Positions 24,828 to 37,363 of a DNA stretch of 64,000 nt are shown here, in pieces. Numbering within the stretch: the stretch's first letter is position 1; the number at the start of each line of letters is the position of its first letter. Source of the DNA: Lentinula raphanica (taxonomy: Eukaryota > Basidiomycota > Agaricomycetes > Agaricales > Omphalotaceae); the NCBI GenBank assembly GCA_027919835.1, contig JANVFP010000057.1:1-64000 (forward strand). The letters are read 5' to 3'. Under the pieces are notes generated by a model. That model saw nothing but the letters and a program-made list of their open reading frames with translations, made no database searches and was not told the origin of the DNA. A program made the translations under genes and the position numbers.

Positions 24828-26929
24828 ATGTTGGGCATTGTGTTCATCCTCGTCATTATATCATCCATGCTTTGGGTGATCAAGGCAATCCACTTGCGTT
24901 CAAAACTGCCTCCTGGGCCCTCAGGCCTTCCGATCCTTGGCAATGTGCTTCAACTTCCTCGGAGCCAAACATGGTTAACTTTTGACCAATGGACGAAGCA
25001 ATATGGTAATGCCCAGTTGCCATTTGAATAGTTGTGCTCATCAAGAGAATAGGTCCCATCTTCTATCTAAATATTGCTGGTCAAGATGCAATCGTGCTTG
25101 GAACGCACAAAGCAGCAACGGATCTGCTAGATCGAAGAGCTAATGCATATTCTGACAGGCCCGAGTTTGTTGTCCCCAATATTCTTACTGGTGGCATGCT
25201 TTGGATCTTGACCCAAGCAGATGAGTTTTGGAGAAGGCAGCGCCGAGGAGCCCATGAGTAAGTGCTTAAAATCACTAGTGACTTCGAACAACAGAATTCA
25301 TGATATCTTCGATCATGTTAGAGCTCTGAGTCCTCAAGCCGCAAAAGAATACTTTCCCTATCAAGAGATTGAGTCTATCATCCTAGTCTATCAACTCCTC
25401 ACTGAACCCGAAAATTTCCTCAAACATTTTCAACGTCTTTCAACGTCCCTCACTCTGTCCATAGTCTATGGATGGCCACCGGTCTTAGACTCCAATCACC
25501 CAACTATTTTGCAGGTTGACCTTTTTAATCGCCATATCATTAAATCGGTTACGCCTGGAAATTGTTGGGTTGAGTTCAAATATTTTAACTGGATGAAATA
25601 TCTACCAGCATGGATGTGTCAATGGAGACAAGATGCAGAAAAGAGATTCGAACGTGACTCGGCAATGCTCGAGGGGTTGTCCGCAGATGTGCGAAAGCGG
25701 ATGGTGAAATTAGAGATGTAACTTACATGAAATGAAACTCATTGTTTTCTCTCAGGAAGCAGGTGACGAGCCCACAAGCGTAGCAGGAAAGCTTCTCCGA
25801 GACAGCGAAAACTCATTCGAGGCAACCTGGAATTCTGCCAGCATCTAGTATGTCAATATCTCTATTCTCATGAATTCGTTTCTTCTTAATCTGGTATCAG
25901 TGTAGCCGGATCGGAAACTGTTAGCTCTTTCTCTGAGTATACAAGGATTCGATTATTCACCTTCATACTTGGTAGACTGCCGGTCAGCTTGCATGGTTTG
26001 TGCAAGCAATGATACTTTATCCAGAGGCACAACTCCGTGCGCACGAAGAACTAGGTGATTATCACTCATATATCGAGTCCAAGATGAAACAGTGACGCTA
26101 GACTATGCAGATCGTGTTGTTGGATCATTCCGCCTCCCCACCTTCGATGACTATGAGCATCTACCATATATTCGTGCTACGGTCAAAGAAATTATGCGTT
26201 GGAGACCAGTAGCCCCTCTAGGTAGATTCAACAGGTTCTATGCGTGAACATCCATTTGATGTCTTTTTGATAGGATTAGCCCATCGGCTCAAACAGGATG
26301 ACTATTATGAAGGATATTTTTTGCCCAAGGACACGATTTGTTTCTCGAATATCTGGTGAGTGCAATCACTGTGACCAGGGAAAGTCAAAGCCAAATTCAC
26401 TGACATTCGAGGTCGATGCATCATGATACCAAGCTCTATGGTGACGATGCTGAGCACTTCAATCCAGACCGGTTCATCAACGGCGATGGAAGGGTTGATT
26501 CTTCCATCGAGGACACCAAGGATGAGGGTCATTTCAGTTTTGGTTTTGGGAAGAGGTGCGCTTGTCAACAACTCGTATACATTTTCCACAACTTACACAC
26601 TCAAAATTCACCGACGTTGCAAAGAATCTGTGTAGGGCGACACGTAGCAAACAATACCGTGTTCATCAATATTGCATGTCTACTCTGGGCATTCAATATT
26701 ACTGCTGAATCAGATTCAGAGGGCAATCCCAAACTTCCTGATCCATCAAGTTCCATTGAAGGTCTGACTATGTAAGCCTTGATTGAATCAGTGTTCTACA
26801 ATCTTAATGATTCCTCTTCTCTTTCGCAGCCGACCGCAACCATTTGGTTGCAAGTTTACTCCACGCAACGCCGATGTGGCTGAACTCATCATCCAAGCAA
26901 AGTCTGAGAGAATTGTCGTTGACAAATAG
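24828..26929 (+). CDS. Cytochrome P450, tandem copy 3
   Basis: Third intact-looking member of the tandem. The start [20 protein letters not shown] is the anchor, followed by [20 protein letters not shown]. Exon joints follow those of the sisters: WTKQYG to [17 protein letters not shown] to [11 protein letters not shown], and EEL to [10 protein letters not shown]. The I-helix is YVAGSET, with Val where the sisters have Ser. ExxR is KEIMRWRP, the PERF-like segment [11 protein letters not shown] and the haem loop [16 protein letters not shown]. It ends SERIVVDK at a TAG. It is convergent with the FAD monooxygenase, with 217 bp between stops. About 510 residues, as usual for fungal microsomal P450s. 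Substrate unknown. Confidence 0.85.
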
Positions 26930-27146
26930 AGGAACTCGAGGCATCTAGCTTGCTCCTGTTGAAATCTTGTATTTTTATAGCCCACCCACGGTGTCCTATG
27001 CATATGCTTAACCTGCTACTGTTCTTATCATCCACGCTTTGCTTTCAATTCCTCCAGAAAACGACCGGAAATGATAAAGCATTTCATTATTCTTTTCAGG
27101 CAGTCATCGCCCAAGAAATATATACATAACGACATCACGGCCTTGC

Positions 27147-28921
27147 TCAAGCCCGTTCCTGTGCTTGCAAGATCTGAAGCGCTTGCTCAAAGTCCGCAAG
27201 TGCACAATCCTGCCACCAGCTATCCCAATTTTCTCTCAGGGCACTTCCCAAAGCAATGATCTGTTGAGTGTCCAGTCTCTGTCCTTCGCCTTGTATATCG
27301 TCGAACTCGGGCATATTCAGTTCGTTATAATATCCCTGCTTTCTGGATATCTTCTGTAGGTGATTCGCAAAAGGCCGACGAATGTTATCGTAGACCTGGA
27401 TCAGGCGATTCAAACGTCGTGGATCGTTTGGTTGCATCAGTTTGAAAAGATAGCCTAGGACGAAACCATCCTGATCGAGTCGTGAGGAACCTGACCTCGA
27501 TTTCCAGTGAACGAACTATATTTACCTCGATTGCCTGGCCGGCGCCAGCACCTTCATTGGCAGTATAGTTTGAATGAGCCCTTAGAAGAAAGAATAGTGA
27601 GACTCGACCCACCTAAATGAGGTGTCATGGCATGTGCTGCATCTCCCAAGAGGAGGATTCGGCGAGTTGTATAGGTCTTCAAGGGACAAAGATCTTGTAT
27701 CGGCCAACATGTAGGCTTTCTGATGGTCTAACAGGTATGCAGTATAAGTAAGGAGCAGCTGGTTTGGGAAACAAGTAGCCTTGCCACGTACACTGAGCAA
27801 TTGGATCGCCTCGGGCTCCCAACCAGAGAAGGCCTTCAGGATTTCTCCCGTGGTTGCTTGACGGACGTCTAGGCCAGAACATACTTTACCTTCATCTTCT
27901 GGATGAGAAATGAAGGCCGCGATATTGATGAGCCTTCCCCCATTGATAGGGTAAACGACGATATGCTACAAGATGAGTTCTGGGCACCGTATTTATCACG
28001 CTATCTGTATATGAATTCACCTTTGATTTTCCATTATACTATGTAATACGAGAGATCAATCACACATTCATAAATACACATAGAAGAAACACTTACCATG
28101 ATAGCGTTCACTAACGCTCTATGATTAGGATAGAGTCGTTCAAGCGTTTCTCTTGGCACCAATCCACGAAACGCCCTAGAACCAGTGAAAACAAGTTCCC
28201 CAGACTTCGATACATATTTTCGAACCACAGACTTGATGCCGTCTGCGCCTATCACTATATCGCAAGACGTCCTAAGGCCATTTTCGAAAACTAGCTTCAC
28301 CGAATCACCACTCTCCTCGCAATGCTGAAAACGATGCGATAAATGGATTTGGCAAAAGTCGGGAATGTGTCGTAGAAGCGCGTTCTGGAGGTCTGCGCGA
28401 TGAAAGTAGTACCCTCCATCTATCAGTCGAGTTAAATTCAATGAGGCTCTTAGTAATGTAAAACTCGAAATCAAGATAAACGGGAAACCTTTGGTAAATA
28501 TTTTACGAAACGTAAATCCCTCTTTCCTATCACTCAGCCGCATTTCGAATGCTACTTCTATTAATTTATCAGCATGATACAGTTGTAGGCTATGGAAACA
28601 ACTGACTTTGAACGTTTGATGGTGGTTCTTTCAGTAGAGCAGACAGCTCGTTCTCGAGTCCCAACGATTTGAGTACTTCCCAAGTTCGTGGCCAAATAAC
28701 CACACCCGCCCCTATCTCTGTAATCTGTGCTGCTTGCTCATACAGATTGATAGTGAGATTGGTTTGCTTCTTGAGTGCGACTGCACATGCCAACCCCCCT
28801 ATACCACCTCCACTAACGGATAGTTAGAGTCAGTGGCCAAGTTAAAAGTTGAAAGGGGGTGCAACACTTGCATGATTGCGATATTGAGATGATCTGGCTT
28901 GTGAATATCTGAGTTGCTCAT
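27147..28921 (-). CDS. FAD-dependent monooxygenase, salicylate-hydroxylase-like
   Basis: Class A flavoprotein hydroxylase of roughly 450 residues using NAD(P)H and O2, probably on an aromatic or phenolic substrate (inference from family). The N-terminus MSNSDIHKPDHLNIAI joins GGGIGGLACAVAL, giving the Rossmann GxGxxG. The joint requires a GC-AG intron (28813-28871), because the canonical GT site is out of phase. Further motifs are YEQAAQITEIGAGVVIWP, FHRADLQNALL and CDIVIGADGIKSVVRKYV (the DG motif). The second FAD motif is RRILLLGDAAHAMTPHLGAG, continuing AGQAIEDG-like across an intron. The C-terminus has RRLNRLIQVYDNIRRPFANH and ends LQAQERA at a TGA. Seven or so introns of 50-75 bp fit the frame. 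It neighbours three P450s on the opposite strand, so it may act with them, but no direct evidence exists. Confidence 0.82.
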
Positions 28922-29117
28922 GGTGGTCCAGCTGGCAAGGAGGTGAAATTCGTAGACGAAGGGAGAGCGCTTTATATGTGGTTTTCATCAGAGAATCCAC
29001 GAGGAGTCGCCACTTTTGTAATTACCATGACAGAGTTCCTCAATAGCACTTGTACCGTAACACCTATCAAGTGTTAATTAGCGGAAGTTACTACGTCTGG
29101 GTAGCTGAGACATGTTG

Positions 29118-29409
29118 TCAACACTTCAAGATCGCCGTGGGGCCTGCAAAGGGAGCTAGAACATGTACTGGAGCGGAATGGCTCTCGAAATTCCTGCGAT
29201 CGCCACTGGCAAAGTTTTGCAAATCCTCCGGTGTAAGACGGCCGCGTCTGTGAGGCAGGGCTACGGTTGTTAGTAAGGGAACAACAGAGATGAACTACGA
29301 GACAAGCAATTTCCGATGTATACATCCAAGTAATCTTGTAGTACACTCACTGAATTCCTGAAATGATGATCGACTGAATATTGTGAAGAGTGCAGAATTT
29401 TCGTGTCAT
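29118..29409 (-). CDS. Possible small two-exon gene of 61 codons, unknown function
   Basis: The reading starts MTRKFCTLHNIQSIIISGIQ, then a GTGAGT...CACAG intron (about 29252-29350), then RGRLTPEDLQNFASGDRRNF with the tail HVLAPFAGPTAILKC and a TGA. Both splice sites fit consensus and the phase joins cleanly. The second exon has the look of a folded, conserved sequence. It sits between the stop of ACC1 (29541) and the start of the FAD monooxygenase, and is too short to stand out as an open frame. It could instead be the leftover 3' end of a lost larger gene. No family was recognised. Confidence 0.35.
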
Positions 29410-29540
29410 CTCGTGTCTAAATTTTGTTTCTATACGGTATTCTAGGACCCAGTGAAATGTGAAAGCAAGCATTTGATATTACAATGTATATTCATGGAAG
29501 ACCAATTCAAAGCATGAGAATGAGTGTTGCCGGTAAGACG

Positions 29541-32500
29541 TTACGAAGAGGTAGCGTATGAGGGTGGTGCTAAGAGAAGCAGTCAGTAATTTTGCGTTAT
29601 GAGCAATATATGGTGACGAACCAGGTGAACGAGTTGCATTTTGTAGAACAGTGATCAAGGAATTTCTCTCTTCATCTGACAGATTATCAGCAAGACGAGC
29701 AAATCCAGTCATGGCCGCCTTCCGATCTTCCTTCGTGAGTTCAATCATCCGACGCATTAGATAGTCTGCTCGAAGCTGCGTCACAGTCTGCGACAGGTCA
29801 AGCTTTTCCAGTGCCTCAGACACCTGGCGCTCATCCATAGTAGCATCTATGGATGCTAGAGAATCTAATAGATGAAGTCGATACTCGGATGTGGAACCAG
29901 GGCTTGCCTCGGCTAGCTGAGCCGAAGCCGCAGAACGTGCGATACGAGAACGAACAGCCCAGTAGAACTTCCTTCGAGCATCCTTCCAAACAGCAGGCTT
30001 GGCACATCCTTTCGCCTCCATACGTCCCGTACGACTGCAAGAGGAATGTTAGCCGAATTTGCGACTGCGATACAAAGACTTACTCATGAAGGTCCGCGTA
30101 TAGAAGGGCTATTTGTTTATATGTAGGCTGCAAGATAGCCTCTCGTCTCTCAAGGGCAGCAGTGGCAGCAGCCCGTTCTTCCGTCGTTTTTGTGTTGTCT
30201 TTGCTTTCATTCTTCAATTTTGCGTACTCGGCGTCAAGACGTTCCATCAAGGCTGTTATTCTATTTTGTCGGAACTTGATCTCGACGATACCTTCCGGCT
30301 CCAGAACACCGGCGCGAGCTTCCACGTCGGCATACATTTCCATCTGTTCGGAGTTGATAGAAGGGTCAAGGACCACCCAGGCTCCACCACGGAGTTCACC
30401 ATTGGGTACGATGTAGACGAATATAGGTTGCTTGTAGCTTGAAAGACCATCGACAATCTTCGAACCCTGCTTGAGCACTTCGTCGTACATATCCTGCTGC
30501 CCTCCGGAGAAACCACGCCAGTTAGCGAAAATGATGAGAGGTAGACCTTCGCGATTGAAGTCGAATATTGCTTGTGCAGTCTTGTAGGCAGAGTTAGGGT
30601 ACCAGACTTGACCAGCCTCCATGATACGTTGTTCGAATGAAGCAGGATTGGCCGGGTCGGCAGGAACCACGCGTTCGATTGTGCGCGTCTCAACTGCAAT
30701 AACGCCCATAGGGATACCTCCAAGTCGAGCCCTCCCAACGACAACAGTCTGCGCCCATCCGCTGAGTGTTTCCTGGAATGATCCTTTGTCAAAGAATCCA
30801 CTCATCCATTCCGAAGTCGTTTCATCTGTCTTCCCTTCAATGAACCATCTAGGATCATAAGCGCCTTTGGGAGGGGTATACTCGATGTCTCGATCCCAGG
30901 AATCAGAAGACTCAAGAACAGGCAAAGCACCGTCCTTGACTTCAGGAACAAAAGACAGCCATTTCAGAATGTGGGTGGCACCTTCAAGGTCACTGCTTGC
31001 CGTGAGATGCGAAACACCATTCTTGAACATGATCTGGGTACCTCCAAGTTGAAGATTGGAAGTGTAAACTTCACGACCGAGAACTTTGTTGAGCGCACCA
31101 GCGCCAGTCAAGATGATTGGTTGTCCTTCGACTTGCACTGCACGCTCTCCAAGTCGGACAAGGTATGCACCAATCCCAACAGATCGTGCAGTGACAAGTG
31201 TGATGGTGAAAATATCGTCATAAGCCCTCGACGTTTCGCCAGCAATAAGACCAGAACCTTTCAAGGATTCGACCCCGAGGCCATCCTGCAGACCGATGAT
31301 GTCAGTGATCTTGTGGCGCAGCTCCCCTTCCACCTCGATGTCGACAGTCTTTACTGAATCGTGACCTTGCTCCTCCAGCTTCAAAAAATTCTCGTGGGTC
31401 AAGTATAGGTAGTTGACTCCCTTCTCCGGATGCCCTTCCTCATTCCAAGCAGCTGAGAACAAGGGGATGAGTTCTTCAGCCAGACCAATACGAGCACCAG
31501 AGTTTGCTGATAGGTAGATTCGGGGAAGACCTAATTCCCTCGCATACTGTGTAACGAGGTAGAAAAATTGATCTTCTACGGGACCGAATGATCCAATCTT
31601 GTAAGTGATGTCGTTTGCGACGACCACTACTCGACGACCTTGGGGAAATTCCGGGGTCCTCAGTGTGAATACCCAACCGACCATTCCAAAATTATTGTTC
31701 CCGGGAGCACGATCCACTTCGGCAAGCTGGTCATGCTCGTCGAGTACTAACTCCTTGGACTCAAGCAGAACCTTAGGCTTGACAAGGGATGGGTTCGTGG
31801 CGCGCGCAGCGTCCCACAGATTTTGCAAAGCTTTTGAGAATAGATCCGGGAAGTCGTAGACATAGGTAGTGCCAATCAGATGGGCTTGATAACGTTTGGG
31901 TTGTAGTGACTCTTTGGTAGAGTACGCCTGGTGGACAGGCTGGAGATGAAGCGGACCCTTCTCGCCTATTGACTTGAGTATGGTAGTACCTCTGTCGGTG
32001 GTGATCTCCTGATAACCGTGGTAGTTCACAATGAAACCTGACACATTTTCGATAATGCAGCGGATAGGTGTAACATTCCCTTCGTCATCCTCCAGTGCGA
32101 TTCGTATCTCAGAGCCAGTGACATGCAGGCGCCACAAGCGCTTGCCGTGACGCTCAATGAATCCTGAAATGGCAGCTAGTACATCCTCATACGTGACAGC
32201 GAGGTTGTAGATGAAGTTGAGGAAGATATGATTACAGTCAGTGTTTCTTTGTTCGGCGGTGACCAGTTCCAGAGCGTCCAAAACGCTTGTGACCAGACGA
32301 TCGGTTTCCGAGATGAGGTACTCTGCAGTACTCATGCTGCCCCTGAGCCTGCCAGGACGAACTAGAGCGCGAACGAAGAACCTGTTATCCATTTGGTTCT
32401 CACGAGCGATAGCATGATAGATGTGGATCTGCTTGCTCTCGACGAAGACAGGTTTGAGCTTGTAATTGGACAAACGACTGAGTTCAAGCTGGAACGCAAG

Positions 32501-35500
32501 GGCCGGCTCGATGTTACGGATAGATTGCTCCTCGGTCCAGATACGATCGACTTCTCGAAGAGTGAGGTACACGGGGTACTGCCCGCGTCGGCAGAGCATG
32601 ATGGACACACGACCCACCCCTCGCCCACGAAGCGTAACAGATTGTTCGTTGACGAAGGCGGTGAGCTTTTCAAACCATGCGTCATCTTGCATATCATCTT
32701 CCTCGTCGAAAAGACGCAGTGCAACATTGAGTACATTGGGTGGAGACTGAGGGTTTCCGTAACGTTGATTGTATTCGGCTGCATCGAACTGGGGCAATGC
32801 GGAGGCGACTTTAGTAAAGCCTCTCGAGAGTGCGGTAATATTGGGGAATGAGGAGATGGCACCAACACGGATGGGTTGGGATTGGTGCCGGCTAATGAGA
32901 TAAGTCAGATCGCTGACAGATGCTGACCTCTTACTTTCACTATGAAGTTTGACGCGGTTAGTGACATTCGACTACAATGAAATACACGACGTACCCAAAT
33001 AGAGAGATACGAGGCGTTGAAGGGGGAGAATGAGATTGTCCAAGATTGAAGCGCCAGGTCACAATACTTGGCGAATCGCCATCATCGAGCGCGTCTCCTT
33101 CTTCGTAATCAATCGAGAGTAAGGTGTAAGCTTTATAGGCACGACGAATGTAAACCTCGAAAGCAGCTACGATGTGAATGTACGTCAGGATTGACCGCGT
33201 TCTCATAATCGCCTGCACTCACCAAGAGGTACCATTGGATCTTCATGTTCGAAAAATGTCGAAAGAACGTCATATACAGTGTAGCGAGAGTCACTGAGTT
33301 CTCGCAACACATCTGCAGACGGGGTATGTGCGGTGTTCACTTGTTCGCCATAATACTGGCTGGTGACTGAGCTCTTCAGGACAGTCTCCATCTGGCCAAG
33401 TCGCTCCTCGTAAGAAGGCATTTGGCCCATGATGAGTACCTCTCGCGCCTTGAGAGACACTGACGTCGAGGATCTGGGTAATTCACAAGAAATAAGTAAC
33501 TGATTTAACTAAGAGGAAAAATCAACAACTCACTTGGCTTCCAGTGAAGCAAGGTTCTGCAACACCTTGTACAATGGACTTTCCGCGTTGGATACATTCA
33601 TCCCGCTGGTTTTGATGTAATTAAGGATCATCATCACGAGCTTCGCCTTACTCGAGACTTTGATGTGGCTCAGTACAAGGCTGAGGACTTTGTCGAGATC
33701 ATCCTTGTTCTGCTCGCGGAGAGAGAGGATCCGGGCTTCGATACTGCCTCCAAACATTCGTTCCGTAGCCTCGTACTTCTCGAGCAGGTTCGCCCAGACT
33801 TTAACTTCGTGGCCTTTCAAGCCGCCTGTGTATCTGTCCAGAACATCGTAGATCGCACCCAGCTGCGTACGGAACATAGGTCGATCTTGAGGCAAGACAT
33901 TATTCTCCACGAAGTTTTCGAGAATCTTTTTGATTCGGGCAGTGGGGAAGTCGCCTTTGCTTCTGGCAGCTTCCAGAGCAGCGTGAATACTATCATCCAG
34001 CTTCGCAGGAATACGGCCAGATAGGGAGGAAAGGATAGCAGTCAGTTCAGAGAAGGGCAGTTCTGGGTCATGCAGAATATCGATGAGATCTTTCATTATG
34101 GCCGCCATGATTGCCTGGTTGTCGAAACCGTCCAAGATATCGGTTAAGACGCCGATGCAGCGAACGAAGCGTTGATGTGGTTTGTTACCAGTCACAGCCG
34201 GAGTACCCATCGTAGGAAGAAGACCTTCAAAAGGTTTAGCGTGCTTGACGCGACCGGGATCATCCAAGGTCAGGATACCGAGGATGTCTCCAGGTTCTAG
34301 GCTAACTCCGGGCTGCTTGATCAACTGCACAACCCCATCCTCGGACGCGACCAAGGGCATGTACATTTTCATGACCTGAAAGTGATCAACATCAACACTC
34401 AAGACAAAATCTGATTCAACATACCTCTATCTCAGCATATTGCTCTCCAGCCCTGATATGGTCCCCACTATCAACGAAGAAGCGAACCAGCTTCCCTGGA
34501 CTCGGACTCCTCAACTGGGTAGGGTCGTTCTCCTGTTCAATCAGGCAAGTTTTTGCATCTACCATCAAACGGAGGGCACCGACTTCCTCACGCCAGTAAA
34601 CTGAGTGACTCCTTCCGTCCAACAAAACCAAAAGACCACCGTCAGCTAGCGGACGGGCACCGACCATAGTGCTGCCTCCATTGAGGTATAGAGTCCAAGC
34701 GGTAGAAGAAGATCTCGCGGCGGTGAACGAGTATCTGACATTTTCGTAAATGAAATCAATCACAAAGACGGTTTTCAGCACGTCGCGAGCTGGGACCTGA
34801 CCCTTGTCCAAAATACGCTTGTATTCTGTCCAACAAGCTTCCGAGGCGAGGTATGCTTTTGTGACGGCACCACAAATGACTGCAAGAGTGGCGTCGGGAC
34901 GTTCGGCGGTGAGCTTGTCGCTGATGAGAGAGTCTAGCCAGCCGGTGGTGATGGTGTTGTCCTTGAAGGCATCCAGCTCGAGCAGTTTGATCAGATACTC
35001 GACAGTCGTTCTAAAGTCACCTCGGATACTGAGTTCCTTGAGCGCGATGATCATGTTCTTGCGACTCTCGCCTCTATCTTCACCGTATGCGAAAATATGT
35101 CCGAACTGAGAATCCGCGAACTCGTGCAGACCACCTGCGGAGCTAACAGAGAAATAACCCCAGACGTTCGTACTAGAACGGAAGTTGAGCTCCTGGAGGG
35201 AACCGGAAGAGGGCTTGAACCCAGCATCGGGATTTTCTGCAGTGATACGAACTGCTACGACGTGTCCTTTCGGGCGTGGCTTACGCTGGAGTTGATTGGC
35301 GTCGGGCTTGATCATGTCGAAGTCGATCTCGGATGCGGCATTCGGAGCCACACCGTACAATTGGCGAATATGTCTGATACGATGAAGGGGAATGCCCATA
35401 GCTACTTGGAGCTGAGCAGCAGGCAGGTTGACTCCGGACACCATTTCAGTGGTGGGATGTTCGACTTGAAGACGTGGGTTGAGTTCCAGGAAGTGGAAAG

Positions 35501-36832
35501 AGTCATCAGCGTGACTATAGAGATCTGTTTTACAAGTGAGTGAGGGGATGAAACAGAACAATAACATAGAACTGACATTCAACTGTTCCAGCGCTAACAT
35601 ATCCGACAAGTTTTGCTAAACGCACGGCCGCACGTTCCATTTTCTCGAAAGTGTCGGGCTTGGCAATTGTAACAGGAGCTTCTTCTATAATCTTTTGGTG
35701 ACGGCGTTGGACAGAACAATCGCGTCCGAACAAAGAAATGGCGTTTCCATACTGATCAGCGAGAAGTTGTACTTCGAGATGGCGAGCGGCTCCAGCCAAC
35801 TTCATGATGAATATAGGAGAACCTAGAATATAAATGAATATATGCATAAGATCACGAAGATCGTGGATCGCATACCAGGTATTTCTCCAGCGACAGCGTG
35901 ATACGCGTTCTTGAAAGCTTCGGGTTGTTCCACTTTTCTGATACCCTTTCCTCCGCCTCCTTCACTAGCCTTGATCATGACGGGCCATCCAATCGTTTCG
36001 GCCTTTGCTAAGCCTTCCTCAACGGACGTAACACAAGCAGCCTGATAAGCCGAGTCGGGGACGATGACGTAGCCAGCCTCGGACAGAGCAGTGTCGGATA
36101 TCCCCGTTCCAGACCACGGCATCGTAGGGACATTAGCACTTTGTGCGACAATAGTACTGGAGATTTTGTCACCCAAGCTCCTCATTGCGCTTCCAGGAGG
36201 ACCAATGAAGACGATTTTATTTTTACTAGCAGCCAGACTCTCCGGTAGACGTGGATTTTCGGAAGCATGGCCCCAGCCGGCCCATACAGCATGAACACCA
36301 GCACGTTCTGCGACATCGACGATGAGATCAACATTGGCGTAATTGTTGTTATTCGTCCCTCCAGGTACTTCGATGTACCGATCAGCCATACGAATGTATT
36401 CCGCGTTAACCTTGAGATCTTCTGGGGTAGCCATGACTGTGAACTCGACTTGACGTTCGCTCCCAAAGGTTTCGTAGCTCCATTGTCGGATAGACCTGAT
36501 TTCTTTCACGGCCGCAATACCTGCAGAGTAATACCTTGAGTACGTCGTTCACGAGTGAGAGAAGGCAAGGAGGTACCGTTGTTAGCAATGAGAACCTGGA
36601 AGATTGTGGTCAGATCATGAACATTACACAATGACAATATAACTCACCTTTGTGATGACTGTATGGCCTCCATTCGCCTTCACGAAATCATAAACACTGC
36701 TGGGTGATGCCTTGTCTACAGAATTGCCCCCTGCAAGTTTTGACGCGTTGAATACAAGAACGCCTGGACGCGAGATAGCGTTGAGAACGTACCTATGAAA
36801 TGCTGCACTCTGGAGTGGTCGTAGGCCGACAT
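29541..36832 (-). CDS. ACC1: Acetyl-CoA carboxylase, multidomain cytosolic
   Basis: Makes malonyl-CoA from acetyl-CoA, bicarbonate and ATP (EC 6.4.1.2), the committed step of fatty acid synthesis. About 2,250 residues, the usual eukaryotic length. The start is set at [14 protein letters not shown], spliced to [11 protein letters not shown], which matches fungal ACC N-termini. A longer open frame from 36971 reads through that intron and was rejected. Biotin carboxylase: [47 protein letters not shown]. Biotin carrier: [15 protein letters not shown] with the biotinyl Lys. The long central region is present. Carboxyltransferase: [40 protein letters not shown], and in the C-terminal half [20 protein letters not shown] and [16 protein letters not shown] final intron gives the end [14 protein letters not shown] at a TAA (29541). 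Nine or so introns, mostly near the 5' half. Confidence 0.95.
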
Positions 36833-37363
36833 GGCGGTAAGGAATCAAGGAGACTGGAGAAAGAATGATCTGCTTTTTGGGGACTGAATCCTTTCCCCAA
36901 AATTCGAGGCCAGGGTAACGCGCAGGGCGTAATGTGCCATTAGATAAGCAGGAGGCCTTCATCGAGGACATCCGGCGAGCACCTCGTCCTCCTCATCTTT
37001 ACGTCGCAGGGCCTAACGCTGCAAACTCTCCAGTCTTTTGTCAAATTTATCAAAGTACAGTGCAATCCAAATCCATCGGGCACAGGATATGCGATAGGTC
37101 TAGACCTTCTCAGCATGTTCTGGGCCCATGAAGCGCCCAAGAGTGGCTGTGTCGTCACTCAATTGACATTCCTTGGTCGTGGTACAAGAACAAGAGCATT
37201 ATGTAGAGATTTTGCGCTGTAGGTATGTACATTATAAGTTGAAGTAGGTAATTATCTATGCGTATAGCATAGAGCGTGAAGGTCGAAGAGTAAAAGCTTA
37301 GTATAACTATAGAGCAATGCACAAAGTATGTGCCGTTTCAATCAGCGAGTAGAATGGAATACA
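36833..37363. other. Intergenic: ACC1 upstream region and 3' flank of the MYB-GST gene
   Basis: 531 bp. It must hold the promoter and 5' UTR of ACC1 (minus strand). Short frames here (for example minus 36940-37158) have no family resemblance. No clear TATA box was identified. The part next to 37200-37320 is AT-rich, as expected for a 3' flank. Confidence 0.4.

Noticed and set aside
18012..28921. A complete secondary-metabolite biosynthetic cluster
   Set aside because: No PKS, NRPS, terpene cyclase or prenyltransferase backbone gene and no transporter are visible in the window.
29479..29640. ACC1 C-terminus continuing into [15 protein letters not shown] and ending at 29479
   Set aside because: A GTTCGT...CTTAG intron gives the family-typical end [14 protein letters not shown] with a stop at 29541.
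30621..31357. Plus-strand frames of 60-130 codons across the ACC1 carboxyltransferase exon
   Set aside because: They are antisense shadows of a strongly conserved coding exon and show no motif.
36624..36971. Long open frame starting MSSMKASCLSNGTLRP as the N-terminus of ACC1
   Set aside because: It reads through a GTACGT...TTGCAG intron. Splicing from ATG 36832 gives [17 protein letters not shown], which matches the usual fungal ACC start, so the longer start is unlikely.
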